The notes under the pieces were generated by a model. It was not told where the DNA came from, did not search any database, and saw only the letters and a list, made by a program, of their open reading frames with translations. Of a stretch of 64,000 nucleotides of DNA, positions 1 to 7,983 are shown in pieces; position 1 is the first letter of the stretch; each line of letters starts with the position of its first letter. This DNA is from Streptomyces sp. A0642. GTDB lineage: Bacteria; Actinomycetota; Actinomycetes; Streptomycetales; Streptomycetaceae. Location: assembly GCF_004795105.1 (NCBI RefSeq), contig NZ_SSBL01000010.1, positions 1 to 64,000 on the forward strand, read 5' to 3'. The position numbers and the translations under genes are program-made.

Positions 1-113
1 TCAACAAGGACGCCGAGGCGCCGATCTTCGACCTCGTCGACTACGGCGTCGTCGGTGACCTCTTCAACGTCGTCCCGCAGCTCACCGGCGAGATCACCGC
101 CCGCAAGGGCTGA
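1..113 (+). CDS. etfA: Electron transfer flavoprotein alpha subunit, C-terminal end (partial)
   Basis: Only the last 36 codons are present, in the frame starting at base 3 and ending in TGA at 111-113. The residues include DAPIFD-like and DYGVVGDLFNVVP segments, which match the extreme C-terminus of EtfA, where the FAD-binding domain ends. EtfA with EtfB passes electrons from acyl-CoA dehydrogenases to the quinone pool. The gene enters from the left edge, and a strong hairpin follows about 50 bases after the stop. The family assignment rests on this short tail alone. Confidence 0.8.
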   Translation, partial: NKDAEAPIFDLVDYGVVGDLFNVVPQLTGEITARKG

Positions 114-119
114 CCCACC

Positions 120-151
120 GGCAGGCAGGCAGGCAAGCAAGCAGGCAGGCA
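120..151. repeat. Tetranucleotide GGCA microsatellite, 8 units
   Basis: Eight consecutive 4-base units lie just after the etfA stop. Six read GGCA and two (136-143) read AGCA. The tract is non-coding and sits between the stop and the terminator hairpin. Short tandem tracts of this kind can change length by slippage. No function is implied by position. Confidence 0.85.
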
Positions 152-163
152 GAGTCGACGGCC

Positions 164-197
164 CGGGGCCGCGCGGTGAACCCACCGCGCGGCCCCG
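164..197. terminator. Bidirectional hairpin terminator between etfA and the lipase
   Basis: Arms 164-178 and 183-197 are perfectly complementary (15 bp, GC-rich) around the 4-base loop AACC. The two flanking genes converge on it, so it can serve both. There is no U-tract, which is usual for Streptomyces. Confidence 0.85.
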
Positions 198-243
198 CAC
201 CGTTTCCGGTCGCTCAGCGAGCAGTTCGCCGATGAGGACCGGG

Positions 244-1650
244 TCAGGGCTGGATCGGCATGGTCCAGCAGTTGGACGATGCGGCCTTGCCCGCGAGGCG
301 GTCGGTCATCCAGGAGATCGCGTCCCCCTGGTCGGTGATCAGCGGGACCAGGTGGTTGGTCAGGATCTTGTCGCCGAGGTTCGGCAGGTTGATGGCGTCG
401 TAGGTGACGTCGGCGCCCTTGCGGCACCAGTCCACGGCCAGCTGGCGTGCCTGGGCGTGGGGCACGATGTCGTCCTGCACCCCGGTGGCCAGCCGCACCG
501 GACCCGCGGGCCTGAGCGTGCCGATGCGCTGCCGGTCGAGGGCGGCCTGCGCCCGGGGCTCGGCGGCGAGGACGTCGCCGAGGGACTTGCCGCTGGTGGT
601 CCACTTGGTGCTCTTGGTGAAGCCGTAGCCGAAGATCGCGTCGCCGACGCACATGGTCGACGCGTCCTTCAGCGCGGCGCGGCCGGCGTCGTTGACATTG
701 GCCTCGACGACGTCGCGCAGATCGGGGTCGGCCTGGGCGAAGCCGTTGATCGACCAGGCCAGGGCGCCGGCGAGGGCGCTGCCGTCGATGCCCTTCATAA
801 CGGCGGTGAGGTTGGCGGGCGGCGCACCGGCGTAGGTGCCGGCGAGCTTGACGTCGGGCGCGTAGGACGGCTGGAGCTCGGCTGCGGACGCGCTGGCTCC
901 ACCGCCCTGGCTGTAGCCGTACAGACCCGTGCGGGAGTCGGATGTGAGGGAGGTGCCCGGCAGTCGGTGCGCGGCGCGGGCCGCGTCCAGCAGGGCGTGG
1001 CCCTGGTCGAGCCGGTTGACGTAGGTGTGGAGCCGGTCGGTGGTGCCGAGCCCGACGTAGTCGGTGACCACGACGGCGACGCCGGCGGAGAGCAGTCGGT
1101 AGACCGCCAGGATCTCGTACCCCACGGACACGGTGTCGCCGTTCAGGGTCAGCGGGTGCTGGAGGGTCATGGAGGGTGCGCACTGGTCGCCCTGGCCCAC
1201 GGTCCCGGAGGCCAGCGCCACCAGGGGGCGGGGGCCGGGCCCCTTCCAGGCGGCGGACGGTTCGATGTAGGCGCCGGTCACCGCGACGGCCTGGCCGCCG
1301 GAGTCGGTGGAGCGATACATCAGCCGGGTCGCCGTACCCGGCATCGGGCGGCCGTCCAGACCGGGCAGGCTCAGCCCGAGCGGCAGCGGTTCGTGGCGGA
1401 TCAACGAGCCGTTGGCGGCGGGCAGTTCGGTCGGCGGGTTGTAGAAGTCGGGGATCGTGACCCCTCGGGACACCACGGGCTGCGTCCCGTCGGTGGCGGA
1501 CGCGGGGGAGGCGTACGCGGCCACGCAGGCCGCCGCGGTCACGGCGACGGCCACCGCGCGCATGCCACCGGCGCGGGGTCCGCGGGCGGCGGACACCAGG
1601 GGGGACGTCGTGGGGGAGGTGGATGGCGAACGGGTGCTCTTGCGGCTCAC
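244..1650 (-). CDS. Secreted lipase, secretory-lipase (LIP) family alpha/beta hydrolase
   Basis: 468 aa. It should hydrolyse ester bonds of lipids outside the cell. A basic N-terminus and a hydrophobic stretch around residues 30-52 ending in ASPASA form a signal peptide. The nucleophile elbow GYSQGG is visible mid-protein; the acid is probably in TGVQDDIVPH and the histidine in ILTNHLVPL near the C-terminus. That arrangement matches the secretory lipase family (LIP, Candida-lipase-like). The start is GTG at 1650, chosen because a GAGGAG-type ribosome site lies just upstream. A second possible start is the ATG at 1563, which would give a shorter signal region. The promoter region carries repeated TTAC/GTAA palindromes. 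Confidence 0.85.
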   Translation of the reverse strand: MSRKSTRSPSTSPTTSPLVSAARGPRAGGMRAVAVAVTAAACVAAYASPASATDGTQPVVSRGVTIPDFYNPPTELPAANGSLIRHEPLPLGLSLPGLDGRPMPGTATRLMYRSTDSGGQAVAVTGAYIEPSAAWKGPGPRPLVALASGTVGQGDQCAPSMTLQHPLTLNGDTVSVGYEILAVYRLLSAGVAVVVTDYVGLGTTDRLHTYVNRLDQGHALLDAARAAHRLPGTSLTSDSRTGLYGYSQGGGASASAAELQPSYAPDVKLAGTYAGAPPANLTAVMKGIDGSALAGALAWSINGFAQADPDLRDVVEANVNDAGRAALKDASTMCVGDAIFGYGFTKSTKWTTSGKSLGDVLAAEPRAQAALDRQRIGTLRPAGPVRLATGVQDDIVPHAQARQLAVDWCRKGADVTYDAINLPNLGDKILTNHLVPLITDQGDAISWMTDRLAGKAASSNCWTMPIQP

Positions 1651-1704
1651 AGCTCACTCCTCGCTCTGCTCGGAATGCGGGTGAACGCAAGCTAGCAGCG
1701 GGCC

Positions 1705-1745
1705 TTACCGAAGGTAACCCACCGGTAAGTTACGCTGTGGTAACT
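1705..1745. promoter_or_regulatory. Clustered TTAC/GTAA inverted repeats upstream of the lipase
   Basis: TTACC-GAA-GGTAA (1705-1717) is followed by GGTAA and then AGTTAC-N6-GTAACT (1728-1745). Two dyads within 41 bases, 55-95 bases upstream of the lipase GTG, look like operator sites, probably for a TetR-type or similar dimeric repressor. The regulator is not identifiable here. The 336-base gap to the next gene otherwise holds only the 15-base repeats listed next. Confidence 0.55.
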
Positions 1746-1876
1746 GTCCGGCGGGCACCTTCGGGCCGGCCTGCCGGCCCGTGCGCGCATGATCTTCCTG
1801 CTCAACGTCCCGATCGCCTGCTGGCCCTGTACGCCGCCTGGTCGTGGTCGTCCACGCCCCCAGGATCTGACGACGG

Positions 1877-1936
1877 CTGCCGGGCGGGCAGCCGCCCGGC
1901 GGACAGGAGCCGGGCGGACAGGAACCGGGCGGTCTG
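1877..1936. repeat. Four tandem 15-base units downstream of the MFS gene
   Basis: Units run 1877-1891, 1892-1906, 1907-1921 and 1922-1936 and share the pattern gaNCCGGGCGGacag. Units 3 and 4 differ at only a few positions. They lie about 50 bases past the stop of the exporter gene (minus strand). Read on the minus strand they would encode repeated CPPGS, but no credible gene contains them. Confidence 0.7.
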
Positions 1937-1986
1937 CACTGCACAGCGTTCGGCCAGACCCGGCCAGGCACCGGGCGAGCGAGCGG

Positions 1987-3681
1987 TCAGCGGGCCCGGA
2001 TCTCCTCCTCCGTGCGCCAGTCCTCCTCCCTGATCTCCGTCGGCAGCAAGGCTGCCAGCAGCAGGGCGAGGAGGACGAGGCCGCCGGAGAACCAGGTGGT
2101 CGCCTTGGCCGAGTCGGTGAACGCGGTCCGCGCCGCCGTCTCCACCTCCTGGCCGGCCACGGCCGCGGTGGCGCCGCCGCGTTCCATGAGCCGGGCGCAG
2201 GCGCCGCCCGACGACGGGCCCTCGTCCGTGGCGACCCGCTCCCGGACACAGCCCCGGAAGTCCGAGACCAACGGGCCCGCGTCCTGGCCGGAGGTGACGG
2301 CGACGGCACGGACGCGGGGCACGGAGTCGTCCGCCACGTGGTCGGCCCGGACCCCGAGCAGCGCCACGAACACGGTACCGAGCACGGCCACCCCGAGGGT
2401 TCCGCCGAGCTGGTCGAAGGCGTTCAGGAGGCCGGAGGCGGAGCCGGCCTCGCGGTCCGAGACGCCACCGAGGATCTGGCTGGTGAGCGGCGTGAGGACG
2501 AAGCCCATGCCGGTGCCGCAGAGCAGGCCGGACGGGATCAGCTCCCACGGGTTCAGGCCGTTGCCGGCGAGCTGGAGCGTCAGCCAGGCACCCGCCGTGC
2601 CGGCCAGCAGGGCGATCAGGCCCCACTTGAGGACGCGGCCGCCGTACCGCGGAACGAGGGCCATGCCGGACCACGCGGAGCCGAAGGCGACGCCGATCGC
2701 CCAGGGCCCCTCGGTCAGACCGGCCTTGAGGGCGGAGAAGCCGAGGCCGATCTGCAGGTGCAGGGCGAGGACCATCAGGTAGCCGGCCATGGCACAGAAG
2801 AAGGCCAGGGTGACGAACAGACCGACGACGAAGGCGCGGTTGCGCAGCAGGCTCATCTCGACGAGCGGGGTGCGGCCGGCGCGCTGCAGCCGGACCTCGT
2901 ACCGGGCGAAGAGCGCGAGGACCGGGACGGAGCCGGCGAGCATGGCCAGGATCCAGCCGGGCCAGCCCTGCTCACGCCCCTGGACCAGAGGGTAGACGAG
3001 CAGGAACAGGCCGGTGGTGGCGAGCAGCATGCCGATGATGTCGAGGCCGGCGCGGCGCGGTGAGCGGGACTCGGGAAGGATGCGCAGGGCGAGGACGAAG
3101 GCCGCGAGGCCGACGGGGACGTTCAGCAGGAAGACGGAGCGCCAGCCGGTGCCGAAGAGGTCCCAGTCCACGAGCGCGCCCCCGAGTACGGGGCCGCCGA
3201 CGGCGGCGAGTCCCATGAACGGGCCGGACGCGCCGAAAGCCGCTGCCCGCCGCTCCGGCGGGAAGACGTTCTTGATGACGGCGAGGACCTGGGGCACCAT
3301 CACCGCCGCCGAGGCACCTTGCAGGACGCGGGCCGTGATCAGCTCCGCGGGGCTCTGCGCCACCGCGCACAGGGCGGACATGGCGGTGAACGCGGCGAGA
3401 CCGACGAGGAAGGCGCGGCGGCGGCCGAAGATGTCGCCGAGCCGGCCGCCGGTCACCAGCAGAACGGCGAAGGCGAGCGCGTAGCCGGCCGCCATCCACT
3501 GCAGCGCGGTGTAACTGCCGCCGAGGTCGGCGCGGATGGCCGGCAGGGCGACGTTGATGACGGAGCCGTCCAGCAGGTCCATGAAATTGGCGCCCAGCAG
3601 GACGAGGAGCAGGAGCCAGTGGCTCCGTGAACCACTCCGGGCGGGCTGTTCTGCGGTGGTGGGCATCGCGGTCGAGGCCAT
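1987..3681 (-). CDS. MFS drug exporter, DHA2 (EmrB/QacA) 14-TM family
   Basis: 564 aa from the ATG at 3681. An upstream ATG at 3744 is rejected because it has no ribosome site and would run over the regulator-exporter control region, whereas GAGGGAG lies just before 3681. The protein shows the hallmarks of proton-coupled drug exporters of the DHA2 group: LDGSVINVALPAI (motif D1, TM1), GRLGDIFGRRR (motif A) and GPVLGGALV (motif C, antiporter). There are many hydrophobic segments through residue 540 and a charged tail. It is divergent from a TetR regulator across 98 bases, the standard arrangement for a ligand-induced efflux pump. The substrate is unknown. Confidence 0.9.
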   Translation of the reverse strand: MASTAMPTTAEQPARSGSRSHWLLLLVLLGANFMDLLDGSVINVALPAIRADLGGSYTALQWMAAGYALAFAVLLVTGGRLGDIFGRRRAFLVGLAAFTAMSALCAVAQSPAELITARVLQGASAAVMVPQVLAVIKNVFPPERRAAAFGASGPFMGLAAVGGPVLGGALVDWDLFGTGWRSVFLLNVPVGLAAFVLALRILPESRSPRRAGLDIIGMLLATTGLFLLVYPLVQGREQGWPGWILAMLAGSVPVLALFARYEVRLQRAGRTPLVEMSLLRNRAFVVGLFVTLAFFCAMAGYLMVLALHLQIGLGFSALKAGLTEGPWAIGVAFGSAWSGMALVPRYGGRVLKWGLIALLAGTAGAWLTLQLAGNGLNPWELIPSGLLCGTGMGFVLTPLTSQILGGVSDREAGSASGLLNAFDQLGGTLGVAVLGTVFVALLGVRADHVADDSVPRVRAVAVTSGQDAGPLVSDFRGCVRERVATDEGPSSGGACARLMERGGATAAVAGQEVETAARTAFTDSAKATTWFSGGLVLLALLLAALLPTEIREEDWRTEEEIRAR

Positions 3682-3779
3682 GGGATCTCCCTCGTCGTAG
3701 GCTGAACCAAGAACGAAGTTATACCCAGTGAAATTTTTTATCAAGGCAAAAATTGGTCCGCATCAGGTACGTTGGCCTC
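3682..3779. promoter_or_regulatory. AT-rich divergent control region with inverted repeat
   Basis: The 98 bases between exporter and TetR gene are strikingly AT-rich for this genome. They contain AATTTTT (3732-3738) and AAAAATT (3748-3754), 7-base arms around a 9-base spacer. This is a natural TetR operator candidate that would control both genes. Confidence 0.6.
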
Positions 3780-4433
3780 ATGGCAGAGACCACCACGCCC
3801 GCACCGCTCGGTCTGCGCGAACGCAAGCGCCGGGAGACACGGATCGCGATCTCGCGCGCCGCCACCCGCCTCTTCCTCCGCGACGGCTTCCACAACGTCT
3901 CGGTCGGCGAGGTGGCCAAGGCCGCCGATGTCTCGAAGGTGACTGTCTTCAACTACTTCCCGACCAAGGAAGACCTGGCTCTGGCCCCGATGGCGGAGCA
4001 CACCCGCGACGAGGTCCGGGCGGTCCGCGAGCGCCCTGCGGGAACCTCGCCCCTGGACGCGCTGCGCGACGCCTTCCTGCACGACCTCGCCGCTCACGCA
4101 CCCCAGGCCGGCATGTTCGAGCCGGCCGCCCCGCTGGTCCGGATGATCCTCACCACCCCCGCCCTCAGCGCCCGCCTGCTGGCCGTCGAGGCTGACCGCG
4201 AACAGGCACTGGCCGACGCCCTCAGCGAGGAGACCGGAGAGCGCGGCGCCTTCGAGGCACGGGTGTTCGCCGCAGCCGCCCTCGGCGTACGCCGCACCCT
4301 GATCGCCGAGAACTACCGGCGGCTGGCCGAGGGAACGAGCCCCTCCTCGCTCTACCCGGACGCCCTCGCGCGGGCGGAACGGGCCTTCGGGCTGCTGGAG
4401 TCCGGCTTCGGCGGCGCGTTCCCGGTCCGCTGA
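3780..4433 (+). CDS. TetR/AcrR-family transcriptional regulator of the exporter
   Basis: 217 aa. The N-terminal HTH is clear: RKRRETRIAISRAATRLF, then a turn and VSVGEVAKAADVSKVTVFNYFPTKEDL, the classical TetR recognition helix. The C-terminal helical ligand domain resembles the MftR-like type, with an invariant-looking REQALADAL region. The start at 3780 is preferred over the upstream in-frame ATG at 3753, because 3753 lies inside the AT-rich inverted repeat. The gene is divergent from the MFS exporter and probably represses it until a substrate binds. Confidence 0.9.
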   Translation: MAETTTPAPLGLRERKRRETRIAISRAATRLFLRDGFHNVSVGEVAKAADVSKVTVFNYFPTKEDLALAPMAEHTRDEVRAVRERPAGTSPLDALRDAFLHDLAAHAPQAGMFEPAAPLVRMILTTPALSARLLAVEADREQALADALSEETGERGAFEARVFAAAALGVRRTLIAENYRRLAEGTSPSSLYPDALARAERAFGLLESGFGGAFPVR

Positions 4434-4515
4434 AGCCGTAGCCCGGCGGGCCGCGCCGGGCGCCCTCGCTCACGGTCTGCGGATCCAAGCGGCGGCGCGT
4501 GACAACTGCGTACAG

Positions 4516-4671
4516 GCCCTGCAGCCAGTCCGCCTCGCGGGCGATGCGGACCGCGTCCACCCGATTGCGGGCCCCCCGCCTCGTCACCGCGTTCGTCAGG
4601 TAGTTGCGCACCGTCCCCGCCGAGAGGAAGCGCCGGCTCGCGATCCGGGCCGCTCCCGCGCCCCCGGCATC
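4516..4671 (-). pseudogene. C-terminal fragment of a NarL/LuxR-type response regulator
   Basis: On the minus strand this stretch translates to IASRRFLSAGTVRNYL followed by TRRGARNRVDAVRIARE and ADWL. These are the recognition helix and tail of a LuxR-type HTH as found in DesR-like response regulators. No receiver domain precedes it: upstream is the GH43 gene on the other strand. The frame runs on without a stop where the family would end. It is therefore a remnant of a gene mostly lost, not a working gene. Confidence 0.75.
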
Positions 4672-4701
4672 CGTTGACAGCGCGGCGTCCCCATGCCAGC
4701 T

Positions 4702-4715
4702 TCGAAGCGCTTCGA
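4702..4715. promoter_or_regulatory. Perfect 14-base palindrome, LacI-type operator of the GH43 gene
   Basis: TCGAAGCGCTTCGA is self-complementary and lies 59-72 bases before the GH43 start. Centre CG with flanking A/T-containing half-sites is the usual form of LacI/GalR-family operators. It matches neither the locus A nor the locus C operator, so a third regulator, not encoded next to it, is expected. Confidence 0.7.
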
Positions 4716-4773
4716 CGATCGTGGCGGTGCGGCGGGCAGCCGTCCCCGCCACCCGGCCACCCCTGGGACGAAC

Positions 4774-6303
4774 ATGGCGCTCTTCGACAACCCCGTGATA
4801 GCCGGCTTCAGTCCGGACCCGAGCATCTGCCGGGTGGGCGACGACTACTACGTGGCGACGTCCAGTTTCGAGTACGTGCCCGGGGTGCCGCTGTGGCACA
4901 GCCGCGACCTGGTGAACTGGCGGCTGGCCGGGCACGCGCTGGACCGGCCCGGTCAGTTGGAGCTGCCCGGATCGGTCCCGGCCTCATGCGGCGTGTACGC
5001 GCCCACCCTGCGGCACCACGACGGCCGGTTCTGGATGATCACGACGGTGGTCGACGGCGCGGGCACCTTCCTGGTGACCGCGAAGGACCCGGCCGGACCC
5101 TGGTCGGATCCGGTTCCGGTCGGCATACCCGGCATCGACCCCGATCTGGCCTGGGACGAGGACGGCACCTGCTGGTGCGTGTACTCGGACGACGGCATCC
5201 ACGGGGTGCGCATCGATCCGGGAACGGGCGAGGTGACCGGCGATCCGGTGCCGCTGTGGTCGGGCAGCGGGCTGCAGTACCCCGAAGGACCGCACCTGTA
5301 CCGGATCGGCGCCTGGTGGTACCTGCTGCTGTCGGAGGGCGGCACCGAGCGCGGCCACGCGATGTCGGTGGCGCGGGCCCGCAGTCTGCCGGGGCCGTTC
5401 GAGCCGCACCCGGACAATCCCGTGCTCTCCCACCGCAGCACCGGCCACCCCGTGCAGAACGTCGGCCACGGAGATCTCGTACAGGCGCAGGACGACACCT
5501 GGTGGATGGTCCTGCTGGGCACCCGGCCCCGGGGCGACACCCCGAAGTACCACGGCCTGGGCCGGGAGACGTTCCTGGCGCCCGTCCGCTGGGAGGACGA
5601 GTGGCCGCTGCCGGGCCCGGTGGAGCTGCGGGCAAAGGGCCCCGCCCTGACGCCGCACCCGTGGCCGGACGAGCCGGAGCGGGACGAGTTCGACTCGCCC
5701 TCGCTCGCACCGTGCTGGGTGTCGCCGAGGCGCCGGGACCCGGCGGCCGTCCGCCTGGACGAGCGACTGGGGCACCTGGTGCTGCACGCCCGCGCGGACA
5801 GTCTCGACGCGCCCGGCGCGGCCTTCGTGGGCCGCCGCCAGCAGGCCCCCGACTGTACGGCCCGCACCCGGGCCGACGTCGCCCCGGGCGGCCTGGGCGG
5901 GCTGGCCGTACGGCTCGACGAGGCCCATCACTACCGGGTGGAGACGGACGGCGCCGGCCTGGTCCACGTCGTCGCCAGAATCGGGCCGCTGTGCCACACC
6001 GTGGCCACGCGCACCGTGGCGGCCGGCCCGTTGACCCTGCGGGTCGACGTCACCACCACCGTGGTCCTGCCTCCCTCCGTCACGGACCCGGGGGCGGCGG
6101 CCCCGCCCGGCCTCCGCGTCGGCGGCCCCGACACCCTGCACCTGGGGTACGAGACGGCCGAAGGCGACTTCGAGATCCTGGCAGCACTCGACGGCCGCTA
6201 CCTCACCACGGAGGTCGCCGGCGGCTTCACGGGCCGGGTCATCGGCATGTACGCGACCCGGGGCAGCGCCGCCTTCGACTGGTTCGGCCTGCGCCCGGCG
6301 TGA
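4774..6303 (+). CDS. GH43 beta-xylosidase / alpha-L-arabinofuranosidase
   Basis: 509 aa, no signal peptide, so probably cytoplasmic. The five-bladed GH43 propeller occupies about residues 1-310. The general base is Asp15 in AGFSPDPSIC, the pKa-modulating Asp is Asp122 in GIDPDLAWDEDG, and the general acid is Glu171 in YPEGPHLY. Residues about 320-505 form the concanavalin-like C-terminal domain seen in beta-xylosidases of this family. It should release xylose or arabinose from imported xylo- or arabino-oligosaccharides. The start at 4774 is used because MALFDNPVIAG is the family N-terminus; the ATG at 4693 would place the operator inside the coding region. No transporter gene adjoins it. Confidence 0.88.
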   Translation: MALFDNPVIAGFSPDPSICRVGDDYYVATSSFEYVPGVPLWHSRDLVNWRLAGHALDRPGQLELPGSVPASCGVYAPTLRHHDGRFWMITTVVDGAGTFLVTAKDPAGPWSDPVPVGIPGIDPDLAWDEDGTCWCVYSDDGIHGVRIDPGTGEVTGDPVPLWSGSGLQYPEGPHLYRIGAWWYLLLSEGGTERGHAMSVARARSLPGPFEPHPDNPVLSHRSTGHPVQNVGHGDLVQAQDDTWWMVLLGTRPRGDTPKYHGLGRETFLAPVRWEDEWPLPGPVELRAKGPALTPHPWPDEPERDEFDSPSLAPCWVSPRRRDPAAVRLDERLGHLVLHARADSLDAPGAAFVGRRQQAPDCTARTRADVAPGGLGGLAVRLDEAHHYRVETDGAGLVHVVARIGPLCHTVATRTVAAGPLTLRVDVTTTVVLPPSVTDPGAAAPPGLRVGGPDTLHLGYETAEGDFEILAALDGRYLTTEVAGGFTGRVIGMYATRGSAAFDWFGLRPA

Positions 6304-6359
6304 CACCGGGGGACGGGGCGCGCGCCGGGAGGGCGGCGCGCGCCCGTTCCGTGCGGCGC

Positions 6360-7070
6360 TCAGTTCTGGTTCACCGGCCAGACCGCCGCCGGATCGCAGT
6401 GGGCGGGGCACGCCATCAGGTAGACCTCGTTGCCGAGGAACATGCCGTACATGCCGGCCCCCACGCTGTAGGGCTGCTCCGGCAGGCCGGGCCGGACCGC
6501 GAACTCCATGCCTTCGGGCACCTGGCAGAGGAACCGCAGATCCGCACCGCACGCGCAGGTGTAGTACTCGGGCTCCTGCGCCCAGGACGGCGTACCCCCC
6601 AGCTTGAACGTCTGGGCTCCGATGCCGCGGGAGCCGGGAGCGTCCAGGAAGGGCCTCAGCGTCAACGGCAGTGCGCACACGTCCGGTTCCGCCTCGGCGG
6701 CCGGGAGCGCCGCCTGCCGTTGAAGCAGAATGCGCCAGAACGGCCCCGGGTAGGGCGGCTGCGGTGCGTCCCAGTACCCGGGTACGAGCCGGCCACCGGC
6801 GAACTCGGGCTCGGAGGCGTCGTTGTGCGCACGGCAGTGGAACACCAGCAGGTGATCCCCGCCGAAGGGGACCAGGTCCTCGGGCACGTCGAGCTGGAAG
6901 AGCAGAGCCAGCCTCTCCCGGCAGAAGCACACGGGCCACTCCTGCCCGTCGTCCAGAAAGGGCCGGCCGCCCACGGAGTCCCGCGCCGGCCGGTCCAGCA
7001 CATCGGCGCCGACCTCGATCGCGTAAGCGGGCGCTGCCGCCGACTGCTCCCCCGCGCCCTGTTCGCCCAT
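6360..7070 (-). CDS. DUF1963 (YwqG-like) protein
   Basis: 236 aa from 7070, where a GAGGGTGAG ribosome site fits; an alternative ATG lies at 7091. It resembles DUF1963 proteins such as Bacillus YwqG in layout: an LFQLDVPEDL strand, WRILL mid-protein, and the LGGTPSWAQEPE segment typical of the family. A CACG pair and other cysteines (CFC, ACPAHC) might bind metal. No signal peptide or membrane segment is present. The function of the family is unknown. It is divergent from a small hypothetical gene. Confidence 0.65.
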   Translation of the reverse strand: MGEQGAGEQSAAAPAYAIEVGADVLDRPARDSVGGRPFLDDGQEWPVCFCRERLALLFQLDVPEDLVPFGGDHLLVFHCRAHNDASEPEFAGGRLVPGYWDAPQPPYPGPFWRILLQRQAALPAAEAEPDVCALPLTLRPFLDAPGSRGIGAQTFKLGGTPSWAQEPEYYTCACGADLRFLCQVPEGMEFAVRPGLPEQPYSVGAGMYGMFLGNEVYLMACPAHCDPAAVWPVNQN

Positions 7071-7167
7071 CCGCTCACCCTCAGAAGTCATCTCATTCGG
7101 CACGTGAACGTAGGGTTCAGGCTGTTGCGGCGCGCCTCTGACGTGGAGGCTGGAACATACTCCACGC

Positions 7168-7485
7168 ATGACTACACCGATAGGCCCCGTGGTCCTCTTC
7201 GATGACGACTACCACATGTACGTCCTCCCGGACCGAGCGTCCGCCGAGGCATGGTGGGAGATGCCCGACGACTACGCTTTGGGGTTCGACGCCTTGGCCA
7301 GACCGTTGCGTATGACGGGTGAGCCGCATCAGGTCACCCTTGAGCTCAGCGGTGATCAATCGGCCGAGGCAGACCTGCGTCGTCTCGTAGCCGACCACTA
7401 CCAGCGCTTCCTGCCTGGGCAGGCGCCGCCCCGAGGATCCGATCTTTCGGAGTTCGTTGCGGGACTGCCTGTCGAGGGCGAATAA
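7168..7485 (+). CDS. Small acidic hypothetical protein
   Basis: 105 aa, starting MTTPIGPVVLFDDDYHMYVL. It is acidic and aromatic at the N-terminus, with predicted alpha/beta character and no signal peptide or membrane segment. Codon usage shows the normal high GC at third positions. I do not recognise a family. It is divergent from the DUF1963-like gene and followed 57 bases later by a small membrane protein, so the two may be co-transcribed. Confidence 0.6.
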   Translation: MTTPIGPVVLFDDDYHMYVLPDRASAEAWWEMPDDYALGFDALARPLRMTGEPHQVTLELSGDQSAEADLRRLVADHYQRFLPGQAPPRGSDLSEFVAGLPVEGE

Positions 7486-7542
7486 CGCGAATCCGTCTTC
7501 ACCGTATTGCTCAGGGACTCTGCTGCCTGGGACCGTGGCGTG

Positions 7543-7833
7543 ATGGTCGATACTCATGCACGCAGGTACCTGCTGTTGGTCCGCAGAATGTTCTGGTGCG
7601 GCGCCCTGTTCTTCGCCCTAGGTCTCACCGCCGGCTGGTCTGCCAGAGGTCACCGAGCGACCTCGTGGGACTGCGATCCGACGTGCCGACCCTCGACCAG
7701 CACAGCATGGGAAGCCGTCGCCGACGCGGCACTGATGTCCATCGTGCTCGGGACCGCTCTCGCCGTCACTGCATTCCTGATGATTATGCTCCGCCGACCA
7801 CGCTCCCTGCCTGACAACGACAAACCCTCATAA
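7543..7833 (+). CDS. Small two-helix membrane protein, hypothetical
   Basis: 96 aa. Two hydrophobic segments are visible: about residues 15-35 (MFWCGALFFALGLTAGW) and about 65-85 (ALMSIVLGTALAVTAFLMIM). Between them is a short loop with two cysteines (WDCDPTC), which would lie outside if the N-terminus is cytoplasmic. It ends in a basic tail. The start is uncertain: ATG at 7543 is used, but a TTG at 7507 is in frame and neither has a strong ribosome site. No function can be assigned. Confidence 0.5.
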   Translation: MVDTHARRYLLLVRRMFWCGALFFALGLTAGWSARGHRATSWDCDPTCRPSTSTAWEAVADAALMSIVLGTALAVTAFLMIMLRRPRSLPDNDKPS

Positions 7834-7983
7834 GAAATCATCTCCATGGGTGGATCAAGCCGCCCATGCATATGGGCCGCCCAGACGCAGGCCGGTGACC
7901 GGACCGTGAGGTGAGAATTGCAGCATGGACATGGGGCGTGAGTCGCGGTGAGAAAAGGACGCAATGACAGGTAGCGTCTCGGC

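Noticed and set aside
41..1690. Long minus-strand frame of 549 codons over the lipase
   Set aside because: Arg/Pro/Gly-rich shadow of the lipase gene; it crosses the terminator and etfA end.
3753..3779. Earlier start for the TetR gene and (3682-3744) for the exporter
   Set aside because: Both extensions would place coding sequence over the AT-rich inverted repeat and lack ribosome sites.
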